NCBI RefSeq assembly: GCF_009363615.1 | Contig: NZ_CP045384.1 | Coordinates: 1,238,501-1,302,500 of the forward strand | Source of the DNA: Ruegeria sp. THAF33 | GTDB lineage: Bacteria > Pseudomonadota > Alphaproteobacteria > Rhodobacterales > Rhodobacteraceae | Direction: 5' to 3' | DNA length: 64,000 bases | Shown here: piece after piece, positions 8,929 to 17,363 of the stretch | Layout of the letters: each line of letters starts with the position of its first letter | Numbering within the stretch: the first letter of the stretch is position 1 | The notes under the pieces: model-generated | Told to the model about the DNA's origin: nothing | The model's database searches: none | Seen by the model: the letters and a program-made list of their open reading frames with translations, nothing else | Program-made: the position numbers and the translations under genes

Positions 8929-9276
8929 TCAGACCTGCTTTAGATCTTTGGGTGCAACGCGGACCCCGATGGCATCCAGATCGGCAACCATCCGGTTTTC
9001 CGGCGCGGCGCTGTTGCCGGCCTTGATCGCGTCGAAACGCTGTCGCAACTTCTTTTTCTCTTCACCCTTGCAATCATTCCAGGGGCGTCCCTGAAGCCCC
9101 ATCACCAAAACATAGTAGCCGATGAAATGTGCTTTGGTACCAGCCCGCAAAAGCCGGGCATAGGCTTCATCCGGTCCCAGCTGTCGCAGTTCATCAGCCG
9201 AGTGGATGCCGGCGCGCGCGCAGGCCTGCTCGAAAGCCGGGCCAAGGTTGCGGATCGAAGAAACTGGATCGCTCAT
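8929..9276 (-). CDS. TfoX/Sxy C-terminal domain protein
   Basis: 115 residues containing the helix-hairpin-helix-like TfoX C-terminal region (IRNLGPAFEQACARAGI, then ADELRQLGPDEAYARLL). In gammaproteobacteria full TfoX/Sxy proteins promote competence. Here only the C-terminal domain is present and the role is unknown. The last 50 residues are charged and lack a known motif. It converges with ndk. A possible short frame upstream (9273-9548) overlaps its start by four bases. Confidence 0.75.
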   Translation of the reverse strand: MSDPVSSIRNLGPAFEQACARAGIHSADELRQLGPDEAYARLLRAGTKAHFIGYYVLVMGLQGRPWNDCKGEEKKKLRQRFDAIKAGNSAAPENRMVADLDAIGVRVAPKDLKQV

Positions 9277-9548
9277 GAGCCTGTCTTAATTGCACCTCTG
9301 GGGTCTGTCACCCATGTTTGCGCGTTGGCGAAACATAATGTCTTGCTGTCTTCTGGTGTTTCCGCTCTCATGAAGTCATCCTGCCTCGGCGGTCCGGGTT
9401 TCAAAAGCCAACAGATACCAAAAGCGGGTCGGTCCAGGGCCAGACAAGCTGCTGACCAAGGTAAAAGCCGAATACGCTGAACGTGATGAAGGATCAGAAC
9501 CGTCGAAGAAGGAACCAGCGTGCAGAAGATCGTTGAGACAAATGTCAA
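9273..9548 (-). CDS. Doubtful small ORF upstream of the TfoX-like gene
   Basis: The stretch 9277-9581 has no recognisable gene. A 91-residue minus-strand frame could be read whose TGA overlaps the ATG of the TfoX-like gene (ATGA), an arrangement common for real neighbours. Its sequence (for example DRPAFGICWLLKPGPP) matches no family I know, and it has no good ribosome binding site. The same interval must also hold the promoter of the divergent CHAD operon. Confidence 0.2.
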   Translation of the reverse strand: MTFVSTIFCTLVPSSTVLILHHVQRIRLLPWSAACLALDRPAFGICWLLKPGPPRQDDFMRAETPEDSKTLCFANAQTWVTDPRGAIKTGS

Positions 9549-9581
9549 TGAACACCTGAAAACGCCCCGGATTGGTGGATC

Positions 9582-11102
9582 ATGACCGAATCTTCAGGTG
9601 TTCAGTGCATTCTGTCCCGATCCATTGACCAAGCACGTGTTGAAAAGCTCATTCCCGGGTTCACGATTAGGATCGGCCCACCAACGGAATCGAGATCTTT
9701 CGTGCTTTTGGATTGCCACGATCAATCGTTGCGGAATTCAGGGCGTATTCTGTTTGAGGTCGCAGAAACATTGTGGCTTTTCCAGAATGGCCGTGCGCCG
9801 CTGTCTCAACGCTGCAAGGGGCAGGGGCGTTTTGTGCAAGACCTGCCGAAGGGTCCGGTGAAAGCGGCTTTGAAGGGTTTCCCCAAACTGCGCGCGCTGA
9901 TGCAGATCGGAACCGGAGAGATTCAGACGAAACCCCTGGCCGTATTGGATGAACTGGAGAAAACGCTGGTCAGGGGAACGGTCTGGTGCCTGTCTTCGCA
10001 GACGGGTCAGGCAGCAATCGTTCAGCTTCAGCGGCTGCGGGGGTATGAGACAGAATTTCAAAAGGTGAACACCGCGATTTCCGCCTTGTCCGGGGGCGGG
10101 CCGGGTGTCGAAGCGCTTTGTGCCGGACTTTTCCCGGGCATGGCCGCCTATCGCGCCAAGCCAGAGATCAAGTTGGGAAAAGCTGAGCCATCTATTCAGG
10201 TCGCGGCGGATATCATTCAGACATATCTGCAAGTTGCCCGGCAAAACGAAGATGGGGTGATAGCCGACATCGACACAGAGTTTCTGCATGATTACCGGGT
10301 GTCATTGCGAAAGGTCCGATCCGTGATCAGCCTGTTCAAAGGCGTATTTTCCGACGCGCAGACAGTGCAATTGAAGCGTGTCTTTTCCGATCTCATGGCC
10401 GCCACCGGGCGTATGCGTGATCTGGACGTCTACCTTCTGGAAAAAGATAAATACTTCAGCCTTGTACCGCCCAGTCTTCACACTGGCCTGCAAGAGATGT
10501 TCGACCTTTTCGAGAAGGAGCGCGCCAAGGAACTGTCACGCTTGTCCCGCCGGTTGCGCAGTGACGAATACAACGCCCGTATGTCCGATCTGACGGCGAT
10601 GTTCAACGGAACAGACCGCCTGACGCCCGGATCAAACGCGAAACGGGCAGCACATGAATACGCGTGCGCATTGACCTGGAAACGGTATCGCAAGGTCTGC
10701 AAAATCGCACGCGGTATCACCGACGAAACTCCGGACGAAACCGTGCATGACCTTCGTATTGATTGCAAGAAACTGCGCTATCTGATGGAGATATTTGGGC
10801 CTCTGTTCGATGAAAAGAGCTTCAAGAAAATCATCAAGCCATTGAAAAAGCTACAGGACAATCTGGGCGTGTTCAACGACTGCGCTGTTCAGCAAAATTC
10901 CTTGCTGGCCTTTGTCGCGCAGCACAGCGACACGCGGGGCCATGTGGATGCGCGGATGGGCCTGGCCGTTGGGGGATTGATTGCGGTTCTGGATCAGCGC
11001 CAAAAGGCCGAGCGAAGCCGCGTGATTGCCAGCTTTCAGAAATTTGACGGGCCAGATACCCGGCGCCTGTTTCGGATCTTGTTTCACCGAAAAGAGGAGT
11101 GA
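9582..11102 (+). CDS. CHAD domain protein with degenerate CYTH-like N-terminus
   Basis: 506 residues. The C-terminal two thirds (about 205-500) is a CHAD domain: two helical repeats with the conserved histidines in FLHDYRVSLRKVRS (His236) and VHDLRIDCKKLRYL (His389) plus many Lys and Arg. CHAD domains bind inorganic polyphosphate. Residues about 25-195 resemble a CYTH domain (LLDCHDQSLRNSGR, LWLFQNGR, and YETEFQ near 155-160) but lack the catalytic EXEXK start, so it is probably inactive. The gene opens an operon with ParA (three-base gap) and a stand-alone CYTH enzyme. Confidence 0.85.
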   Translation: MTESSGVQCILSRSIDQARVEKLIPGFTIRIGPPTESRSFVLLDCHDQSLRNSGRILFEVAETLWLFQNGRAPLSQRCKGQGRFVQDLPKGPVKAALKGFPKLRALMQIGTGEIQTKPLAVLDELEKTLVRGTVWCLSSQTGQAAIVQLQRLRGYETEFQKVNTAISALSGGGPGVEALCAGLFPGMAAYRAKPEIKLGKAEPSIQVAADIIQTYLQVARQNEDGVIADIDTEFLHDYRVSLRKVRSVISLFKGVFSDAQTVQLKRVFSDLMAATGRMRDLDVYLLEKDKYFSLVPPSLHTGLQEMFDLFEKERAKELSRLSRRLRSDEYNARMSDLTAMFNGTDRLTPGSNAKRAAHEYACALTWKRYRKVCKIARGITDETPDETVHDLRIDCKKLRYLMEIFGPLFDEKSFKKIIKPLKKLQDNLGVFNDCAVQQNSLLAFVAQHSDTRGHVDARMGLAVGGLIAVLDQRQKAERSRVIASFQKFDGPDTRRLFRILFHRKEE

Positions 11103-11105
11103 GGA

Positions 11106-11861
11106 ATGAAGATCATTGCCTGTTACAGCAACAAGGGCGGTGTCGGCAAAACCGCTACTTCGGTGAACCTGGCTTATTCCTATGCGCAGGCGGGGCAGCA
11201 GGTGCTGTTGTGTGATCTCGACCCCCAGGGCGCTTCAGGGTTCTACTTTCGGGTGAAGCCATCAAAAAAACTGAAGGATGCGCGGTTTTTCGAGGATGTG
11301 GGGCGGTTTATCAAGGCGATCCGGGCCAGTGATTTCGAAGGGCTGGACGTTCTGCCGGCGAACCTGACCTTCCGCGACTTCGACGTGTTCCTGTCGCGGA
11401 TGCGAAACAAACGCTCGCGGCTGAAAAAAGCTTTGATGGCGGCGGGCAGCGATTATGACGTGATCATTCTGGATTGCCCGCCCAACTTTTCGACTTTGTC
11501 CGAAAATGTCTTCAAAGCTGCCGATGAAATCGTCGTGCCCGTCATGCCGACAACCCTGTCCGAGCGGAGTTTCGATCAGTTGGTAAGTTTTTTTGAACAA
11601 CGCAAGCTGCGCAAGAAAAAGCTGCGCGCCTTTTTTTCGATGGTGCAACACCGGAAGGTTTTGCATCAGGAAACCATGAAGGCGATGCGCAAGCTGTATC
11701 CGAAACGTTTTTTGCAGGCGGTGGTTCCTTTCGCTGCTGATATTGAAAAGATGGGTCAGTATCGTGCCCCGGTCTGTACCTATGCCGGGCGCAGTGCGGC
11801 CTGTGCGTCTTACAGGGCGCTGTTTGAAGAGCTGGAAAACGGAGTGATTTCGAACCAATGA
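11106..11861 (+). CDS. ParA/Soj-family ATPase
   Basis: 251 residues with the deviant Walker A NKGGVGKTA (Lys10 and Lys15), the switch region CDLDPQGA (36-43) and Walker B VIILDCPP (about 119-126). Basic stretches such as RNKRSRLKKAL and RKLRKKKLRAF could bind DNA or polyphosphate. ParA ATPases position plasmids, chromosomes or large cytoplasmic bodies over the nucleoid. No ParB gene or parS-like repeat is nearby; the gene is locked between CHAD and CYTH genes, with a four-base overlap into the latter. That context suggests cargo linked to polyphosphate, which is inference. Confidence 0.88.
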   Translation: MKIIACYSNKGGVGKTATSVNLAYSYAQAGQQVLLCDLDPQGASGFYFRVKPSKKLKDARFFEDVGRFIKAIRASDFEGLDVLPANLTFRDFDVFLSRMRNKRSRLKKALMAAGSDYDVIILDCPPNFSTLSENVFKAADEIVVPVMPTTLSERSFDQLVSFFEQRKLRKKKLRAFFSMVQHRKVLHQETMKAMRKLYPKRFLQAVVPFAADIEKMGQYRAPVCTYAGRSAACASYRALFEELENGVISNQ

Positions 11862-12325
11862 GCAAGGAAATCGAGCGCAAGTTTCTGGTTTCAAGCCTGC
11901 CGGACCTGAGCAAAGCGAAAAAAGCCGTCGTAAGGCAGGGTTATCTGACGGCCCCCGACGATTCCACCGAGCTTCGGCTGAGGCAAAAGAACGATGCGTA
12001 TTTCCTGACCTTGAAAGGGGTTGGCGGCCTGGTCCGGGTAGAACGAGAGGCAGAGATCACCGCGGATCAGTTCGAAACCTTCTGGCCGGAAACCGAAGGG
12101 CGCAGGGTTGAAAAAGAGCGCTACACCGGCCATTTGCCGGATGGTTTGCTGTTCGAGCTGGACGTCTTTTCAGGCGATCTGGCGCCGCTGCGCCTGGTCG
12201 AGGTAGAGTTCACCTCGGAGGAGCAGGCCAAAGGATACGTGCCACCGGATTGGTTCGGTGCGGATGTCACCGCTGACACGCGTTACAAGAACAAAACCAT
12301 GGCGATATACGGTGTTCCGGATTAA
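11858..12325 (+). CDS. CYTH domain protein (triphosphate tunnel metalloenzyme)
   Basis: 155 residues, the size of a single CYTH domain. The N-terminal MSKEIERKFLV contains the EXEXK metal and phosphate site (Glu4, Glu6, Lys8). Further tunnel residues are visible: ELRLRQK, FLTLKG, RVEREAEI, KERYTGH, FELDVFSG and LVEVEF. Relatives hydrolyse inorganic triphosphate or thiamine triphosphate, and the EIERKF form is typical of tripolyphosphatases. The start overlaps the ParA stop by four bases. The stop overlaps the end of the convergent histidine kinase gene. Confidence 0.9.
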   Translation: MSKEIERKFLVSSLPDLSKAKKAVVRQGYLTAPDDSTELRLRQKNDAYFLTLKGVGGLVRVEREAEITADQFETFWPETEGRRVEKERYTGHLPDGLLFELDVFSGDLAPLRLVEVEFTSEEQAKGYVPPDWFGADVTADTRYKNKTMAIYGVPD

Positions 12326-13692
12326 CGCAGTTGTGCCAGATTGATCGTGGTTTCCAGCCCGGGGTCGCAGTTCCGGGCGGCAAATTTTCCGCCGTGCATA
12401 TGTGAGATTGCGGCCACCAGAGCCAGGCCCAAACCCGCATTCCGCTCCGTCCGCGCGGGGTCAAGTGTCACGAAGGGAAGCTGAAGGCGACCCAGTTCTT
12501 CGGGCGGTACGCCGGGGCCACGATCCCTGACGCTCAGTTGGGTGAAACCGTCGCGAGTACCGATCGAGATCGTGATTGCAGTATGTTCCGGCGCGTAACG
12601 CATTGCGTTTTCCAACAGATTGGAAAGAGCTTGCGACAGAAGCGGCCGGTGCCCCTGAATGGCCGGGGCGGAACCCTTGACTTCAAGCTGCACGCCTTGA
12701 TCGGCGGCGACCGGGTCATAAAGCTCGACAACATCACCAACAAGTTGCTGCAAATCGATGGTTTCGAATTGCTCGCGCCCCAGGCCGGCCTCGGCCCGAG
12801 AGATTTCGGTGAGCTGCCCCAGAACCCGCAGGACGTGATCGATTTCACCCGTCGCCCGCGCAATGTCGATCTCGCGATCCAAGTCGCTTTTGTCGGGTTC
12901 AGAGAGGGCCTCGACCCTTTGCCGCAGACGAGACAAAGGTGAGCGGAGATCATGTGCAATCGAATTAGATGTGGTCCGAAGGTTGCTTATCAACTCCTCG
13001 ATCCGGTCAAGCATGTTGTTCAATGTGCCCGAAACCTGATCGAATTCGTCCCCGGTTCCTCGCAGCGGCATCCGTTTTGACAGGTCGCCTGAAACGATAT
13101 TCTCGGCCGTACTGGCGATATCCGAAAGGCGTGAAAACACCAAACGCGTGAACAACCAGCCGGTGATGACGCTCAGAACCAAAGCAATCCCAAGCGCCAA
13201 CGCAACCGAGCGAAACAAAACCCTGTCGAATTGCTGGCGCGACGCTGCATCCCGCCCGACCAGCAGGCGCTCGCCGCCCGGCAGGCGGATGGATGCAGCT
13301 GAAACCGGCACAAGCTGATCATTGTCGGCCCGGCGCAATTCCAAGTCTACCCAACCGCTTCCAGCGGCAATGTTCACCGGCCAGGACTTGAGATTGCCGA
13401 CAAGTTTGACCCCCAACCTGTCTGTCAAAAGGTAAAGCGCGTCCCGCTCGGCGGCACTTGGCAAACGGCGCTCAATTGCAGTGATCAAACCTATCAGCCC
13501 ACGCCTTTCGTATTCATCCGCAAGCCCTGTCAACTCGGCTGATACGACCGAGCGGGTTTCGGCCTCGATGCTTCGATTGGCGGTCACATAGACGATGGCG
13601 AGTACAGACGCCGTCAGAATCGTGCTCAGAAACATGCTGGTTGCAACCAGCCTTGTGCGGGAATTGTTCAGGGAAAGCCGAAGGTTATCCAT
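12322..13692 (-). CDS. Sensor histidine kinase of the OmpR-partner type
   Basis: 456 residues. TM1 lies at about 17-37 and TM2 at about 162-181, enclosing a periplasmic sensor of about 120 residues. A HAMP domain follows (about 182-235), then the dimerisation helix with IAHDLRSPLSRLR (phospho-acceptor His247). The ATPase domain has the N box SNLLENAMRYAP, G1 DRGPGVP and G2 AGLGLALV. It starts eight bases inside the end of the response regulator gene. Location beside degP suggests a CpxA-like envelope-stress role, which is inference. Confidence 0.92.
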   Translation of the reverse strand: MDNLRLSLNNSRTRLVATSMFLSTILTASVLAIVYVTANRSIEAETRSVVSAELTGLADEYERRGLIGLITAIERRLPSAAERDALYLLTDRLGVKLVGNLKSWPVNIAAGSGWVDLELRRADNDQLVPVSAASIRLPGGERLLVGRDAASRQQFDRVLFRSVALALGIALVLSVITGWLFTRLVFSRLSDIASTAENIVSGDLSKRMPLRGTGDEFDQVSGTLNNMLDRIEELISNLRTTSNSIAHDLRSPLSRLRQRVEALSEPDKSDLDREIDIARATGEIDHVLRVLGQLTEISRAEAGLGREQFETIDLQQLVGDVVELYDPVAADQGVQLEVKGSAPAIQGHRPLLSQALSNLLENAMRYAPEHTAITISIGTRDGFTQLSVRDRGPGVPPEELGRLQLPFVTLDPARTERNAGLGLALVAAISHMHGGKFAARNCDPGLETTINLAQLR

Positions 13693-14365
13693 CGGACATC
13701 ATGTAACCCGCTCCGCGGACGGTTTCAATCAATGGCGCGTCACCGCCTTCATCCAATTGGCGCCGCAACTTCGAAATATGCACGTCCACGACGTTGGTGT
13801 TTGGGTCAAAATGATAATCCCAAACGCCTTCAAGCAACATGGTGCGCGACACCACGCGGTTTTTGCGGCGCAGGAAAAATTCGAGAATCTGAAACTCACG
13901 CGGTGTCAGGGTGATCTCGTGCCCGTCGCGTGTGACCTTGCGGGTCAGCAAATCCATCTGAAGGTCTTTGCAAGTCAATGTAGGCGTCTCTTCGGATTCC
14001 TGAGGGCGACGCAAAAGGGCTTCGATTCTGGCGTGCAACTCCTGAAACGAAAAAGGCTTGACCAGGTAGTCGTCAGCGCCCGAGCGCAGCCCTTTTACCC
14101 TTTCGTCCACGGCGCTCATCGCCGTCAGCATCAAAACCGGGGTTTTCAAACCGGCGGCCCGCATCGACTTGATCAGCGACAGCCCGTCCAGACCGGGCAG
14201 CATCCTGTCAAGAACAATGGCGTCAAACCCACCGTCCGTGGCATGGTACAACCCCTCACGACCGTCAGCAGCGGTTTCGACCACATACCCCTCTTCGCCA
14301 AAACCTTTGGCGATGAAGTCCCTGGTGTCAGCATCATCTTCGACGATCAACAGACGGCGGCTCAT
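13685..14365 (-). CDS. OmpR/PhoB-family response regulator
   Basis: 226 residues. The receiver domain has acidic residues at 10-12, phospho-acceptor Asp53 (VLDRMLPGLDG) and Lys103 (LVKPF). The C-terminal winged helix contains LTPREFQILEFFLRR, VDVHISKLRRQLDEG and VRGAGYM, as in PhoB-type DNA-binding domains. The downstream kinase gene overlaps it by eight bases. Upstream lies degP on the same strand, separated by 180 bases that hold three hairpins, so degP read-through may feed this pair. Confidence 0.93.
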   Translation of the reverse strand: MSRRLLIVEDDADTRDFIAKGFGEEGYVVETAADGREGLYHATDGGFDAIVLDRMLPGLDGLSLIKSMRAAGLKTPVLMLTAMSAVDERVKGLRSGADDYLVKPFSFQELHARIEALLRRPQESEETPTLTCKDLQMDLLTRKVTRDGHEITLTPREFQILEFFLRRKNRVVSRTMLLEGVWDYHFDPNTNVVDVHISKLRRQLDEGGDAPLIETVRGAGYMMSDG

Positions 14366-14431
14366 GGTCGGGATCCTTTCTTTTGATATTTAAACACAAA
14401 TTTTAACTAAAGCATATGGTTAGAAGAAGTT

Positions 14432-14535
14432 CTTGCCGGGTGCTGGGCCGGCACCCGGCAAGCCCGGCGGATAGTGGACAACTCTGATCCGCCGGGTGAA
14501 GCGTGCGCCGAAAATCCCCATCAAGCGGCGCACGC
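14432..14535 (-). repeat. Three tandem hairpins between degP and the response regulator
   Basis: Three perfect inverted repeats follow each other. The first is 14432-14443/14451-14462 (12 bp, 7-base loop), the second 14463-14472/14487-14496 (10 bp, 14-base loop), the third 14501-14510/14526-14535 (10 bp, 15-base loop). They differ in sequence. They lie 10 bases after the degP stop. On the minus strand the last one is followed by AACTTCTTCTAA, a weak T-rich tail. They probably terminate, attenuate or protect the degP transcript. Confidence 0.75.
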
Positions 14536-14545
14536 ATGTTCAAGG

Positions 14546-15982
14546 TCAGGCCAGTTCGACCGCGACAAAAATCTGGCTGCCGCCACGGTTGATCAGCACC
14601 AGGGCAGGATCGGTTTTTTCACTGTCCAGCGCAGCCTTCAAAGCATCCGGAGTGACAGTGTCCTGATTGCCGAGCTTGACGATCACATCGCCGCGTTGCA
14701 GGCCGGCCTTTGCCGCAGGGCTGTCGGGCTTCAGGTCGGTGACGACAACGCCCTCGACGGTTTCAGCAACACCATTTTCTGCCCGAACCGCTTCGGTCAG
14801 GGGGGCCACGGTCACACCCAGTGTTGTTCCCGCAACTTCCGCCTCGACCGGTTTGTCGGCCTCGGCCGATGCGGCCTGATGCTGGCCAACCGTCAAGGTC
14901 ACAGTTTCCATCTTGCCGTCACGCAAAACGGTCAGAGTGCTGTCGGTGCCGACCTTGGTCGTGCCCACAAGGATGGGAAGGTCACCGCTGGACTCCACGG
15001 CATCGTCGTTGAAGCTCAGGATAACGTCTCCCTGCTTCAGGGCGCCGTCTGCTGGGCTGCCGGCAACCACGTCAGACACCAGCGCACCCGAGGAAGCCTC
15101 GATTCCCAACGCTGCCGCAAGTTGTGGGCTTACGTTCTGGATCGACACGCCCAGCCAACCGCGGCTCACCTGTCCGTCATCCCGCAGATCGGCCGCGATG
15201 TGTTCAACGATGTTCGACGTGACGGCAAATCCAAGCCCCACAGAACCACCGCTGGGCGAATAGATGGCCGAGTTCACACCGACCACTTCGCCATCCATGT
15301 TGAACAGGGGACCGCCCGAGTTGCCCTTGTTGATCGCTGCATCTGTCTGGATGAACTCGGCATAAGGGCCTTCCGAGATGTTGCGGCCTTTTGCCGAAAC
15401 GATGCCCGTGGTCACGGTCGAACTGAGGCCGAAGGGGTTGCCGATGGCGACCACGTCTTCACCTACGCGGATCTCGTCACTGTCGCCAAGCTCCACGGCT
15501 TGCAGGTCAGTTCCTGCGTCGATTTTCAGAACCGCGATATCCGTCAACGGGTCCGTTCCGACCACTTCGGCTTCGAAGGTACGGTCATCGCTGAGCCTTA
15601 CGGTCACGGTCGAGGCATTGTCGACGACATGGTGATTGGTGACAATGTATCCGGCTTCGTCCAGAACAAATCCCGAACCCAGGCCCTGAGACGGGCCGCG
15701 TTGCGGCATGTTGAACCCTTCGGGGCCGCCGAAGCGTTTGAAGAATTCACCAAAAGGGTGTCCTTCGAAGTCAAAGTTTTGCCCCTGGGTTGGGGTCGGC
15801 GCTGTATCTTGTTCAGCGATGATGGTTACGACCGAGGGTGAAACGGTCTCAACCAGATCGGCCAATGCCTCGTCCGCCATGGACGGTATAGCCGTCGTTG
15901 CCAGTAGGGCCGCGCCGAGCGCGCTGACACCCACCCAGTTGGAAGTGCGAGGAAGTAGAAGCGAGGATTTGCGGATGCTCAT
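14546..15982 (-). CDS. degP: Do-family periplasmic serine protease (DegP/DegQ/MucD)
   Basis: 478 residues. A signal peptide spans about 1-36 (cleavage after PSMA). The trypsin-like domain has the triad His118 (TNHHVV), Asp148 (LTDIAV) and Ser222 (GNSGGP). Two PDZ domains follow at about 265-355 (RGWLGVSIQNV) and 385-470 (VVTDLKPDSPAAKAGLQRGD). The family degrades or refolds misfolded envelope proteins. The ribosome binding site AGGAGA precedes the ATG. The two-component system downstream on the same strand is a likely regulator or co-regulated partner. Confidence 0.93.
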   Translation of the reverse strand: MSIRKSSLLLPRTSNWVGVSALGAALLATTAIPSMADEALADLVETVSPSVVTIIAEQDTAPTPTQGQNFDFEGHPFGEFFKRFGGPEGFNMPQRGPSQGLGSGFVLDEAGYIVTNHHVVDNASTVTVRLSDDRTFEAEVVGTDPLTDIAVLKIDAGTDLQAVELGDSDEIRVGEDVVAIGNPFGLSSTVTTGIVSAKGRNISEGPYAEFIQTDAAINKGNSGGPLFNMDGEVVGVNSAIYSPSGGSVGLGFAVTSNIVEHIAADLRDDGQVSRGWLGVSIQNVSPQLAAALGIEASSGALVSDVVAGSPADGALKQGDVILSFNDDAVESSGDLPILVGTTKVGTDSTLTVLRDGKMETVTLTVGQHQAASAEADKPVEAEVAGTTLGVTVAPLTEAVRAENGVAETVEGVVVTDLKPDSPAAKAGLQRGDVIVKLGNQDTVTPDALKAALDSEKTDPALVLINRGGSQIFVAVELA

Positions 15983-16732
15983 TTGTGTCTCCTGATTATC
16001 GTCGCGCAGTTGCGGCTGCGCGTTGAGACAACAGATGCATGCTCAGAATTGGCGTTTCCTGACTGATCAATTAATAAATCTTAATTTTGCCACAAAGCCG
16101 GTGTTGGGTTGCGGTCGACGTCGATCGGGATTCGCGGAATTTCACCGATCCGCACCAGAGCGAATCGGAGGATTGTTGCTAAAAATGGCGTCAAACTTTC
16201 AAAAATATTGAATTTGTTTTGTTTTGTTGACAATCATCCTTCCGAATGATGGAGAAAAAAGCTGCTCTTCCAATGGTTGTGGGTGGGTCTGTGTGAGGCA
16301 TGGCTTGACACACTAAAAATCTTTTTGAGTGCGGATATCGGTGAATAAGTTTGCGCTTAATCACGAATCGCTACCTCTTCCGAATTTGAAGAGTCTCCTT
16401 TAAGTTGATCCTAGTCTCGCGCGATGTTGCGTAAAAGCCATTCGCAGAAGACCCAAATTAACCATTCCTTCCAATTTTACGTTGTTTCGAGCGATCGGAT
16501 AAGTGAGGATGAAGATGCCCAAGTGAGGGGAGCCAAAAGCGCTAGGGGGCGCTGGCGGCTAACTCGATCACCAAAAGTGATAGCGGCGTGTTAACGAGGG
16601 GGTCTTGTTTAGGTTTGGCTGTTTGGGAGTCGGAGTGTTTCTGAAAGCACACTGGCCACACTTTGGAGATTGAGCAAAGTGGTAGTCCTGTTTTGGGCAC
16701 CGGCCCGGTCGATAAGACCGGGCCGTGTTTGT
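15983..16732. other. 750-base gap without a convincing gene; several dyads
   Basis: This AT-richer stretch holds the degP promoter region and several inverted repeats. They are GTGAATAAG/CTTAATCAC (16341-16364, one mismatch), CTCTTC/GAAGAG (16375-16393), CACTTTG/CAAAGTG (16659-16681) and a final strong hairpin at 16701-16725. Two TTGACA hexamers occur at 16227 and 16305, but neither has a good -10 at the right distance. Short frames here have no coding character. A structured plus-strand small RNA ending at the final hairpin is possible but unproven. Confidence 0.45.
16701..16730 (+). terminator. Strong hairpin at the end of mocA
   Basis: A perfect 10-bp stem (CGGCCCGGTC / GACCGGGCCG) with loop GATAA is followed on the plus strand by TGTTTGTT. 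It lies three bases beyond the mocA stop (minus strand). It may end mocA transcription, or a plus-strand RNA from the gap to its left, where the T-rich tail fits better. Confidence 0.55.
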
Positions 16733-17332
16733 TCAGGGGGCATGTTTTTTGCGCCAGGCCTTCCAGTCATCCAGGGTATCCAGATCCAAAAGTGCGTTTC
16801 GGCCGGGCAGCGGATGCAGATGAACAAAGTCTTTATGCTCCCGCACGATCTCTTGTGCACCGTCGTCCCCCTGCAACTGTGAAAGTTGACCAAAAAGGGA
16901 TCTGTCAAACACCACCGGATGACCGGGCTTTCCATCCTCGGTTGTACCACGCCAGACCAGGTAGTCGGGATGGGTTAGTCGCGCTTTCAGGATTGTTGTC
17001 AGGTCAGCCTGAGTCAGATCGGGCAGATCGGCCAGCAAAACCATCGCGGCGGGAGCATCCGGCGGCAGTTTTTGGATTGCGGCGCGCAAACTGGCGTTCA
17101 TGCCTTCTGCCGCATCCCGGACCGGAACGATCCGAACATCCATGCCATCAAGTGCGCCATATCTGGGATTTGGTTCAGGGGGCAGGGCGACAATCACAGG
17201 ACCCACGGCGGAGGCTGTGCGTGCCGAGCGTGCGACCAACGGAATACCGTTGATCGGCTGCATCAATTTGTCGATGCCGCCCATGCGGCTGGATTGACCC
17301 GCCGCCAAAAGGATAATGGGTATTTCGGTCAT
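16733..17332 (-). CDS. mocA: MobA-like NTP transferase (molybdenum cofactor cytidylyltransferase type)
   Basis: 199 residues with a Rossmann-type nucleotidyltransferase fold: the N-terminal loop LLAAGQSSRMG binds the nucleotide, followed by KLMQPINGIPLV, then LLADLPDLTQ with a metal-binding Asp, and GKPGHPVVFDRSLF, which is typical of MocA/CoxC-like enzymes. MocA transfers CMP onto the molybdenum cofactor of xanthine-oxidase-type enzymes. No such oxidase gene is in the window, so the exact substrate is inferred. The downstream FAD/GcvT gene is on the same strand, 31 bases upstream in transcription. Confidence 0.75.
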   Translation of the reverse strand: MTEIPIILLAAGQSSRMGGIDKLMQPINGIPLVARSARTASAVGPVIVALPPEPNPRYGALDGMDVRIVPVRDAAEGMNASLRAAIQKLPPDAPAAMVLLADLPDLTQADLTTILKARLTHPDYLVWRGTTEDGKPGHPVVFDRSLFGQLSQLQGDDGAQEIVREHKDFVHLHPLPGRNALLDLDTLDDWKAWRKKHAP

Positions 17333-17363
17333 TTCGGTACAATGCCGTGGGCCCGAGCGCGAG

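Noticed and set aside
14474-15841. 455-codon plus-strand frame opposite degP
   Set aside because: Shadow of the protease gene; no ribosome binding site or recognisable domain.
16071-16084. TTAA-N6-TTAA resembling a CtrA site
   Set aside because: The consensus has a seven-base spacer; this one and the similar site at 37423-37436 have six.
16023-16211. 62-codon frame in the gap left of mocA
   Set aside because: No ribosome binding site, no homology and poor codon character.
16406-16436. TGATCC followed by TAAAAG, like a sigma-E promoter
   Set aside because: The spacer is 20 bases instead of 18 and no gene follows in the right place.
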